Positions 1 to 8,492 of a stretch of DNA of 42,795 bases are shown here, piece by piece (the first letter of the stretch is position 1; each line of letters begins with the position of its first letter). Location: positions 1-42,795 of the forward strand of contig JAKPPS010000040.1 in assembly GCA_029547225.1 (NCBI GenBank), in the 5' to 3' direction. Made by a program: the position numbers and the translations under genes. Source of the stretch: a bacterium (GTDB taxonomy: Bacteria; Patescibacteriota; Dojkabacteria; SC72; WJKH01). Below the pieces are notes generated by a model, which did not search any database, was not told the origin of the DNA, and saw nothing but the letters and a program-made list of their open reading frames with translations.

Positions 1-159
1 TCTGATATTTTGAGTATGTTTTTCATATACCTCTGATTATACAGAGGTGTTCCATACCATATTGATTTTAGTCTTGTTTGGACTCCTGTATGCATATATT
101 TTTACATACCTCTGAGTCCCATATGTATCGTAACTTATTCAGTATCAAGAGATTAAAAA

Positions 160-192
160 ACAACCCCTCCACTTTGTGGAGGGGTAAATTAA
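160..192 (-). terminator. Intrinsic terminator for the DUF1566 gene
   Basis: Perfect 9-bp hairpin cccctccac-ttt-gtggagggg (164-184); on the minus strand it is followed by ttgtttttt. Confidence 0.8.
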
Positions 193-220
193 AAATTACT
201 AAATTACTAAATTCTGGTTT

Positions 221-1504
221 TTAGTCCCGGGATACACAACGAACTCCGGAGTTTGTATTTGTCTTAAGGTTGTAGTAGGGCTCTCCATTGAAAAGGTAAA
301 CGTACCATGCGATTGTTGAACCGTAGGAGACCTCCGAGCTAGACCAATAGAGTTGATCTGTAACAAATGCTGCTGCAGATTCCTCATCTATACCCGCCTG
401 GTTATGTATCCCATCTATATATGCTTGCATCAATTCTTTTTGAGAAGGTAAATACCAATCTGTTCTTCCTGCAAAATCTAATGTCGCACAGTAGTTTATT
501 GCTAAACCGCAATCAGAATCTAAACCATCATATGAACTTCTAGGTATTGAAGTAAAGTAATCACATGAAGCCATAGTAAAAATATTTGACATAGTACCTT
601 GGTCTGCAGACCAATATACTCCAGTTCTCTCATCTCTCCATGCTATATCCTCTCCTACTGACATATTACTCCACTCTGACTCTTCTCCTTGATAGTCATC
701 AGTTAATGTCCCTCCCCATCTAAGATAGTCACCTCCAGCATAATCATCATATGTACTGTATTGCATATTTGTAAAATCTATAGGTGTTGGAGGTGTATAT
801 GTACCTGTTAGAAGAGTACCTGAGTCAGAGTAAAACTTCTTTCCACTAATTACCTCATCTACTCCTGCATCTCCCAAAAATGACCAAGTACCTGTTAGTA
901 ATGTTCCAGAATCAGAATAGAACTTCTTACCACTCATTACATCTGTAACTTGTGCATCACCTAAATATGATACTACTGGAGGAGTATATGTCCCTGTCTT
1001 TAATGTACCTGAATTAGAGTAAAATGTCTTACCTGCTAGTACATCACTAGTACTTGCATTTCCTCTGTATGTTACTGTAGGTACAGTAGGTAGTTTAAGA
1101 GTACCTGCTAAAAGTTCATCATCCTCTGAGTAAAACAGTTTCCCCTCTAATACATCCTCTGCAGATGCATCACCTAAAAATTCAAACTCTTCAGGAACAT
1201 ATGTCCCAGTTTGTAAATCTCTAGAATTGTTGTAAAAAGTTTTACCCTCTAATACATCACTCGTAGTAACAGTACCACTAGGAATCCAATTAGAAGCCTC
1301 TTGTACCTTTTCAACCATCGAATCTAAATCAACATCAGAAAGTTCTTGTGTATATCCTAATTCTACTAACTTACCATATATACCCCTAACATCTTCCTCT
1401 AATTGAGATACATCAACTTCTTTACTTGGTTTGAAAAAGAGAAACATTATTACTGCTGTAATAACGACACCTAGTAGAAATGAAAAAATATGTTTTTTAT
1501 TCAT
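221..1504 (-). CDS. Membrane-anchored repeat protein with C-terminal DUF1566 (Lcl-like) domain
   Basis: N-terminal TM segment; about five repeats of the form DVxxGKxFYSDSGTLLTGTY; C-terminal WYLPSQKELMQAY...WSSSEV...GVRCVSRD typical of DUF1566. Confidence 0.75.
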   Translation of the reverse strand: MNKKHIFSFLLGVVITAVIMFLFFKPSKEVDVSQLEEDVRGIYGKLVELGYTQELSDVDLDSMVEKVQEASNWIPSGTVTTSDVLEGKTFYNNSRDLQTGTYVPEEFEFLGDASAEDVLEGKLFYSEDDELLAGTLKLPTVPTVTYRGNASTSDVLAGKTFYSNSGTLKTGTYTPPVVSYLGDAQVTDVMSGKKFYSDSGTLLTGTWSFLGDAGVDEVISGKKFYSDSGTLLTGTYTPPTPIDFTNMQYSTYDDYAGGDYLRWGGTLTDDYQGEESEWSNMSVGEDIAWRDERTGVYWSADQGTMSNIFTMASCDYFTSIPRSSYDGLDSDCGLAINYCATLDFAGRTDWYLPSQKELMQAYIDGIHNQAGIDEESAAAFVTDQLYWSSSEVSYGSTIAWYVYLFNGEPYYNLKTNTNSGVRCVSRD

Positions 1505-1610
1505 TTAATATATATATATATATAACAAATTAATACTTCTTTAATGTTTTAATGGTATCAGAATGTAAAAAATAAAACAATACAAGGGGTGGGTCATAGG
1601 ACAATACTAT

Positions 1611-2345
1611 GGGTCTAGACTAGTTTAGAGAGGATTTTTTCTAAAGTCTGAAAGAAGTATATCATAAATATTTTCATTTCTCAAATTCCATCTGAACTCT
1701 GACTCCATCAAATGCAAATGAAACACCTTATCACTTAATCCGTTAAATTTTGAAAGCCTTCTTTTAGTGTAACTCCAGAAGCTCTCTATTCCATTTATAT
1801 GCGTTTTTCCTCGGGAAAATTCATTTTTACTATGATATACTCGATAATGATCATAGCCATTAAGTATTAATCCATCATAACTCTTCCAGCCATCTGAGTA
1901 TATAGTAGAACCTTCAAGTACCTTACCCTCTATTATCGGCAGTAATTGCTCCTTTTTGCAGTTCTTAACTATATTCACATAGATCTTACCATCCCTCTTT
2001 AATATACCAAAAACAGGGGTTTTACCTGCTGCTCCCCGTCCTCTTTTTCCTCTCACTCTCCTTGCTCCAAAATACGATTCATCTACTTCAAATTCTCCCA
2101 GCACTGGTACTTGAGCTACACTCATCTGAGCTATGCGTAACCTAAAAAGATAGTATAGTCTGTTTACAGTATTTCTATTAATTCTTGAGTATTTGGATAC
2201 TTTTGTAGCTGTTTCATCCTCAGAAAAAAACATCAGAATTTCTCTAAATTTGCTCTCCGAAATTCGGGCTTTGCATAAATATCTATTTTTCATTATCTTA
2301 GAACTTATTTTAGCATATTAAAATGCTCTAATCTAGTCTAGACCC
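1611..2345 (-). mobile_element. IS1595-family insertion sequence (ISXO2-like), complete
   Basis: Terminal inverted repeats gggtctagactagtttagag (1611-1630) and ctctaatctagtctagaccc (2326-2345), 19/20 complementary, flank the transposase ORF. No matching target duplication seen. Confidence 0.9.
1625..2293 (-). CDS. IS1595/ISXO2-like DDE transposase
   Basis: EVDESYFGARRVRGKRGRGAAGKTPVFGI...SDGWKSYDGL...HINGIESFWSYTKRRL, the signature of ISXO2-like transposases. Confidence 0.9.
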   Translation of the reverse strand: MKNRYLCKARISESKFREILMFFSEDETATKVSKYSRINRNTVNRLYYLFRLRIAQMSVAQVPVLGEFEVDESYFGARRVRGKRGRGAAGKTPVFGILKRDGKIYVNIVKNCKKEQLLPIIEGKVLEGSTIYSDGWKSYDGLILNGYDHYRVYHSKNEFSRGKTHINGIESFWSYTKRRLSKFNGLSDKVFHLHLMESEFRWNLRNENIYDILLSDFRKNPL

Positions 2346-3626
2346 ATCGCTATTATTGAGAAAATTGACCGTGTAGCACGAAACTTTGCCGACATTGTAA
2401 AAGTTTATGACCTTATAAAAGCAGGTAAAGAATTCCACTTTGTAAAAGAAGGAATTGTGCTTAATAACGAGTCAAAATCAAATGAATTGATGAACTTTGA
2501 CCTACAAGCAGTCATGGCAAAAGGATATATAAATAACTTGCGTGATGACGTTAAAAAAGGACTTGAGGAGAAAGTAGCACAAGGTGGCTGGCCTGCTTCT
2601 GCACCACTTGGCTACAGAAACAACAGAGATACCCACACTTGTGATATAGACCAATATAAAGCTCCATTTGTAAGTAAAATGTTTGAATTGTATGCTACAG
2701 GTGAATATAGCTTTCAAACAGTTGGCGAACTTTTATTGGAACAAGGACTTCATGCAAAAGGAAAACCTGATGTTCCGCTTTGCAAAGAAAAAATTCGAGT
2801 AACCTTACAAAATCCGTTTTATATTGGCATAATGAGATGGAAAGGCAAAGAATACAAAGGTATTCACGAGCCAATAATATCAGAAGAACTTTACTACAAG
2901 GTGCAAGACATATTACGAAGTAGGAAAAAACCGAATAAACGAAAGAATAGCTTCCTATTTAGCGGACTTATTAAGTGTGGTGTTTGTGGCTCATCATATA
3001 CAACTGAAATACAAAAAGGTAGATAAGTGTATTACCGCTGTACTGAGCATAAAATGAAGCATAAGCACCAATACTGGAGGGAAGAAAAGCTAAACGACAA
3101 AATTTGCGAAGTGATTGAAACAATGAAAATTCCTAAAGAAACCTTTGAGGTATTAAAACAAACCCTATAAGATGCACATAAAAGTGAAGAAGATTTTCAT
3201 AATCAAGCAATGTCTATATTACAAGCAAAGCTCATCAAAACACAATCTAGAAAAGACCAATTATATCATGACAGACTTGATGGATTAATAACAAAAGAAA
3301 CATATCTTGAAAAGTATAACAAAGAAGTAAAGGCAGAAAAGCAAACTATCCGTGATATGGAGAAGCATAAACAAGCAAATCAGATATATTTTGAAACAGG
3401 TTTGAGGATTCTCGAACTGACACAAAATGCGTCACAGCTTTACAAACGAGCAGATGATGAAGGGAAAAGAGAAATTATAAATTTTGTATTCTCGAACTTA
3501 ACTATAACCCACGAAAAACTAAGTTATACAGGCAAAAGTCCGTTTGATAACTTCCTGAATTTCAACGATCGACCTAAATGGTCGGGGCAACCGTACTATG
3601 TACGAACAGCTCCTTCCTTACATTGA
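2346..3626 (+). pseudogene. Degraded large serine recombinase (5' truncated, two in-frame TAA stops)
   Basis: One frame encodes IDRVARNFADIVKVY...KKGLEEKVAQGGWPASAPLGYRNN...CGVCGSSYTTEIQKGR*VYYRC...KQTL*DAHKSEED...; ORFs 2457-3026 and 3210-3626 share this frame, separated by TAA at 3024 and 3168. The catalytic-serine N-terminus is missing at the IS boundary. Confidence 0.85.
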
Positions 3627-3854
3627 TAAAATTATCTCATATTTTAACGAATTTGAGTACAAATGGAAATTCTTATCAGAGCTTCCCAAATTAGATCTAA
3701 ACTATTAGTATTGTTGTATTATGATTTAGTTAGCTTATATTCTTGTTTCTAAAAATTATTACACACTATTGAGGTCAGCTTTATATTTTCTTTTTTACAA
3801 ATGCAAGTAATGAGATATAATTATCGTATCTATATAATTTGTGAAATAACATAA

Positions 3855-4748
3855 ATGTCTGAAATTAAACTATTTAATGTATCTCCAACTAATAAAACGA
3901 AACAAATTAAAGTTAAAAGTTTGAAGTTAGAGAAGTATATCCAAGATATTGTAGAAAAAAACTTAGAGGAACTCTTTGGGGTAAGATTCTTAGATTCTGA
4001 ATATATTATTGATAATGGAAGAGTGGATACATTAGGCTTAGATGAAAATAATTGTCCTGTAATCATAGAATATAAACTTGATTCAAATTCAAATGTTATT
4101 AATCAAGGTCTTTTTTACTTAGATTGGTTTATGGAACACAAGGCAGAATTTGATGTGTTATGTAGAAAGAAACTTGGCAAAGAAATTGATATTGATTGGA
4201 ATAATCCCAGATTGTTATGTATAGCAAAGGATTTTAGCGAGTATGATGACAATGCTATAAAACAAATAAATAGAAATATAGAGTTAATTAGATATACATT
4301 GTTTGAAAATGATTTTTTGATGATACAGTTAGCTTCTGCTGTTAGTGAGAAACCAAGAAATTCAACTGCAACTAATGATAGATACTCTCATGACAGAATT
4401 GGTCATAGATTAAAGACTGCGAATAAAAATATTGTTAAGTATATTGAAGAGTTGGATGAATATATACTAAATCTAGGTAATGATGTTCAGAAAAAGGAGC
4501 TGAAAAACTATTGGGCATACAGAACAATTAAAAATTTTGCTTGTATTGTAATTAACAGAAAAAAACTTGGTGTTTATTTATCCATAGACTATGAGAATAT
4601 AAAGAATCCAAACTCAAATGTAGAAAATGTTAAGGATAAGGGACATTGGGGGACAGGAAATACAGTTGCTTTTGTTAGTAATGATGATGAATTAGAATAT
4701 ACAAAAGATTTGATTAGGAGAGTTTATAACGGAGAGGTAGGTGCTTAA
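3855..4748 (+). CDS. DUF5655-type protein with PD-(D/E)XK nuclease-like N-terminal domain
   Basis: GRVDTLGLDENNCPVIIEYKLD gives a D...ExK core; C-terminal VAFVSNDDELEYTKDLIRRVYNG resembles DUF5655. Confidence 0.6.
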   Translation: MSEIKLFNVSPTNKTKQIKVKSLKLEKYIQDIVEKNLEELFGVRFLDSEYIIDNGRVDTLGLDENNCPVIIEYKLDSNSNVINQGLFYLDWFMEHKAEFDVLCRKKLGKEIDIDWNNPRLLCIAKDFSEYDDNAIKQINRNIELIRYTLFENDFLMIQLASAVSEKPRNSTATNDRYSHDRIGHRLKTANKNIVKYIEELDEYILNLGNDVQKKELKNYWAYRTIKNFACIVINRKKLGVYLSIDYENIKNPNSNVENVKDKGHWGTGNTVAFVSNDDELEYTKDLIRRVYNGEVGA

Positions 4749-4779
4749 ATTAGATTAAAAATATTAGAATGATTACATT

Positions 4780-4932
4780 ATGATTTATAAGAGAGGCAAA
4801 GGAGCAGGAGTATACCATCGTTCAGGTTTTAGGAATTACGGTTGTTTAATGAATCTATTACTATTTCCTTTTCAAGTCATTATTATTGCAATAATAACGG
4901 TTATTAAAAGGATTCGTGGAGAGAAGAAGTAA
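4780..4932 (+). CDS. Small membrane protein, 50 aa (not in ORF track)
   Basis: MIYKRGKGAGVYHRSGFRNYGCLMNLLLFPFQVIIIAIITVIKRIRGEKK*; one TM helix between basic flanks; convergent with the DUF2130 gene. Confidence 0.4.
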   Translation: MIYKRGKGAGVYHRSGFRNYGCLMNLLLFPFQVIIIAIITVIKRIRGEKK

Positions 4933-4933
4933 T

Positions 4934-6145
4934 CTAATTATCTTCTTCATCTGTTTCTGGTAACTCTAAATACTGAACTTTTGGTAGAGAATTACCTATT
5001 AAGCCTTGTAAATCGCCATACATTCCTGCTGTATTTTGAAATACTTTTGTAATATTTTTATCTTCTTTTGCCCATTTCTTCATGTAATATCGCTTCTCTG
5101 CCTCCATTTCTTCCTTCCTCTCTTTGAAGTATTCGATCCAAACTTCAATCCTCTGCTTAAACTCATTACTAATTAAGTAGTTGTATACCACTTCTGCTTT
5201 AGTTGCTTTCCCTTTGTTTGCCTCTTGAACATTCCTTACAGCTATAATCTTCTCTCTCAATGCAAAAGCTAGAGGAATAGCACTCTTCATATCACAAACC
5301 CATACACCATCGACAAGACCAAATGATTCTACTCCTTCTGGTAAGACAGCTGATACTAATACTGAAATATCTGCTTTTAATGTTCTCGTGTCTTCCTTCA
5401 ACTTTGTAATCCATTGTTGAGACCATGCTTTGGTGTTCTTAGATTCCCAAACAATCATTCCACAAGCTACCCCAAAGTTTGTTTTAACTGTTTGTAACAC
5501 ATCTGCTCCATTAATACCTTTAGGTACTTCAGATACCTCGTCATATACAAATGTTTGTTGTAGTTGTTCTTGGAGAGCTAGTTCCTGCACTTCGCCCTGA
5601 AGTTGTTGTGAGCCTTGTTGAGCTTTTCTTTGTGCTTCCTGTAGTTGCTTTCTAAGGTCTGCAAGTGTCTTGTCCTTTTCTGCCATTTCTAGATTTAGTT
5701 CTTCCTGTGCTTCTTTCTTAGCACTCTGCTTTATCTTCTCCTGTTCTTCAAGGAGTGCTTTCTCATACTTAATCTTCATTTCTCCTTCTGCATTTTTCGA
5801 TTCTCTTAGTTGCTTAATTAAATCAGATACTTGTTTTTGTAACTCTTGATTTTGTTTCTCTTGTGCTTCAGATTCTTCTTTTGTCGAATTGATTTTCGCA
5901 TCGTATTCTTTTCTAACTTTTTCAATTGCTTCTTTCTTTGATGATTCTAGTATTTCTTGTCTAACTTGTTCTATTTCTTTTTGCTTTTGTTCTTCAAGTT
6001 GTTTTTGTTTTTCCTTTAAATCATTTATTTCAGCTTCATGTTTGGCTTTGGTGTCTTGGAGTACTTGTGCCTCTAATTCTTTACGAATAGCGTCCGTTAT
6101 TTCAATGATATTTCCACATTTATCACATTTTATTGTTGTTGCCAT
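4934..6145 (-). CDS. DUF2130 family coiled-coil protein with nuclease-like C-terminus
   Basis: N-terminal zinc ribbon-like IKCDKCGNII, long coiled coil, then FGVACGMIVWESKNTKAWSQQWITKLKED typical of DUF2130. Confidence 0.75.
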   Translation of the reverse strand: MATTIKCDKCGNIIEITDAIRKELEAQVLQDTKAKHEAEINDLKEKQKQLEEQKQKEIEQVRQEILESSKKEAIEKVRKEYDAKINSTKEESEAQEKQNQELQKQVSDLIKQLRESKNAEGEMKIKYEKALLEEQEKIKQSAKKEAQEELNLEMAEKDKTLADLRKQLQEAQRKAQQGSQQLQGEVQELALQEQLQQTFVYDEVSEVPKGINGADVLQTVKTNFGVACGMIVWESKNTKAWSQQWITKLKEDTRTLKADISVLVSAVLPEGVESFGLVDGVWVCDMKSAIPLAFALREKIIAVRNVQEANKGKATKAEVVYNYLISNEFKQRIEVWIEYFKERKEEMEAEKRYYMKKWAKEDKNITKVFQNTAGMYGDLQGLIGNSLPKVQYLELPETDEEDN

Positions 6146-6156
6146 TGGCTTTTAGA

Positions 6157-8481
6157 TTACAATTTATAAATGAAGTCCAACATCTTAGCCGTATACTTAA
6201 TAATATCTTCAGGACTACCATCAAGTTGGAATTCATGGTGTTCAGGATTTGTACCTTTTCTATAATCCTCTAATTTGTTGTATGTTTGTTCATTAATAAC
6301 GGAGTTCTCTTTCAACTCAGTTATTAACTCTCTAAGATTGGAATATAGAATTCCTTTTTCTTTGATATCTTTCTTAAAGCGTGATGTCAAATAGTTTTCG
6401 AGGAAGACACGACAGTCCTGAGTTATATCGTCTGTATGTTCTCTCTTTATATACCCCCAGATTTTTTCAAAAGCTCGTTCCATTTTTGACATTGTTAACT
6501 TTTTTACGTCGTATGGTTCAAAAGAACAAGTTTTTGAGTCTTTCGTGATATTAAAATATGTAGCATCTGAGATTTTTACACCTGCTAACCTTGAAATAAA
6601 AGAACCGTAATGAGATAACATAATTATCTGTCCAAACTCCCTTGAAAGTTCTAAGACTATATCTGCAGTAATTTTAATCCGATTATCATCGAAACTGACC
6701 ACAGGGTCATCTAATACAAGTATAATCTTATCTTTCTCGTCAATCTGTTTAGTCTTAGCTAGAAATATCGCCAAAGCTAAACTTCTCTTGTCAGAATCGC
6801 TAAATACTATGTTGAGATGTTCTGTACTGATAGGTTCACCCTTGAAGCTAACATCTAAGTAATAAACCTTTTGATAACCTCTGCCTGATTCTGCTCGTGT
6901 TAATGTAAAATCACGGCTACCCAATTGATTAAAATAGTCATTTAGGTCAGTGAAATACTTGTCCAAATATTCCGATTGCTGATTTTCTAATTCTTTAGTT
7001 AATTTAACTATTTCCGTTTCTTCGTTGATTAATCTATTCTGCTCTTTTTTATAAGTAACACATTCTTTATCTTGTTCTAACCTTGCTAGTTTGCAATTAC
7101 TATCATCTATTGAATTCTGTGCCCTCTCTTTTTGGATTTCTATCTGCTTACTATTAAGAGATTCATAGCTGGTCTTTAATGTGATTGCTAAAGTTATACC
7201 TCTCGAAAGTGATTCATTCAATTTCTTACTTTCTTCTGTTATTGAAGCTAGTGTCTTCTTTAATTCACTTCCAAGTTGTATCTCGTCAACTGCTTTATGA
7301 GGAGCAATCTTTTTTTCATTAATTTTCTCTATAAAACGTTTTTTATATTCTGCTAATTGTGGTTTTACTCCTTCAATCAAACCTGAAAGTTTTGAATAAT
7401 CAATATCGTCTTCAACCTCTTCTGAATAATTTTTATATTTTGATAAGTTTATTACCTGTTCTTGAAAGTCCGTAAGTATACTGTCAAAGTTCAATAGACC
7501 AATACGATTCTTCAAAGCCTCAAGAGGTGTATTAATTTCGTTTGTTATATATTTTCCATATTCGTCATTGAAATAATCTGAATATACATCAAGTATATTC
7601 AAATTTGATTCAATTTTTTGACTACAAAAAGGACAAACATCATGAGTTGTTTTCATATGCTTCTGAAAACCCTCCCTTAACCAATCTTCCGTTGTAGAGT
7701 TATTTGTCGTATTAAGATTTAGATGTTCTAAGAATTTTGTCTTAATTTCTTCTGTAAAACCTTTAAAATCAAGTCCTAAGATTTTATTAAGTTCTTCATT
7801 AATTTTTTCTAATTCAAATAAACATTCTGTATTTACAGGACTGACAGTAGGTAGCTGTTTTATCTGATTAACCCTCCCTATATTTTCTAAAATCTTCTTT
7901 TCTTTTGAAATGAGATTCTCCAATTCCTCTTTCTTTTCAACAACATTTAAGTTAACAAAAGTGTCTACATCACTATCTGAAAAGTTTTTTGTATATGTAG
8001 GTCTAATGTCTTTGAGATTTGCTTTATCATTTGCAAGTTGTTTCTTCCTTTCTGAGATAGTCTTAGATAAGGTAACACCTTCTTCGCCAAGAATGAAATC
8101 TGTAAAAGACACCCTGTTTTCTCTTGTAACCACTATACCTGAAATTAAGTTCTTATGAACAAAATTACTGTCAAAGACAAAAAGCCTACCTTGGAGGTCG
8201 GTATTTGACCAATTACCATTGAAATTTAAGCTCTCTTCTTTTTCATCTTTTAAATATGTTAGTTCGATTTCCTGTTTCTCAGAGCTTATAGGAATAGATT
8301 TCCTGTTTGTAATATATGAAGGTTGATTTTCTGCGATAGAATTAAAAATATCGGTAAGAGTAGACTTTCCATATGTATTCCAACCATGAAATATGGTTAC
8401 CTTTGTAAAATCAAATTTCCCTGTATCTATGCAATTATAAAATGAGCCAATTTGATTTATCTTTTTTATTCTTTTAATCAT
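6157..8481 (-). CDS. ABC/SMC-like ATPase, RloC/PrrC-type putative anticodon nuclease
   Basis: Walker A-like GWNTYGKSTLTDIF; zinc-hook-like CPFCSQKI in the coiled coil; ABC D-loop/Walker B IILVLDDPVVSFDDNR; C-terminal RVFLE and RKGTNPEHH (Rx6H). Confidence 0.65.
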   Translation of the reverse strand: MIKRIKKINQIGSFYNCIDTGKFDFTKVTIFHGWNTYGKSTLTDIFNSIAENQPSYITNRKSIPISSEKQEIELTYLKDEKEESLNFNGNWSNTDLQGRLFVFDSNFVHKNLISGIVVTRENRVSFTDFILGEEGVTLSKTISERKKQLANDKANLKDIRPTYTKNFSDSDVDTFVNLNVVEKKEELENLISKEKKILENIGRVNQIKQLPTVSPVNTECLFELEKINEELNKILGLDFKGFTEEIKTKFLEHLNLNTTNNSTTEDWLREGFQKHMKTTHDVCPFCSQKIESNLNILDVYSDYFNDEYGKYITNEINTPLEALKNRIGLLNFDSILTDFQEQVINLSKYKNYSEEVEDDIDYSKLSGLIEGVKPQLAEYKKRFIEKINEKKIAPHKAVDEIQLGSELKKTLASITEESKKLNESLSRGITLAITLKTSYESLNSKQIEIQKERAQNSIDDSNCKLARLEQDKECVTYKKEQNRLINEETEIVKLTKELENQQSEYLDKYFTDLNDYFNQLGSRDFTLTRAESGRGYQKVYYLDVSFKGEPISTEHLNIVFSDSDKRSLALAIFLAKTKQIDEKDKIILVLDDPVVSFDDNRIKITADIVLELSREFGQIIMLSHYGSFISRLAGVKISDATYFNITKDSKTCSFEPYDVKKLTMSKMERAFEKIWGYIKREHTDDITQDCRVFLENYLTSRFKKDIKEKGILYSNLRELITELKENSVINEQTYNKLEDYRKGTNPEHHEFQLDGSPEDIIKYTAKMLDFIYKL

Positions 8482-8492
8482 AAATATATGAA

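Noticed and set aside
1-120. Possible CRISPR-like repeat (catatacctctga / acatacctctgagt)
   Set aside because: Only two short imperfect copies, no regular spacing, no cas genes in the window.
2457-3626. Stop-codon recoding (TAA read-through) in the left recombinase
   Set aside because: All other long genes here use standard stops and the recombinase also lacks its N-terminus, so pseudogenisation is simpler.
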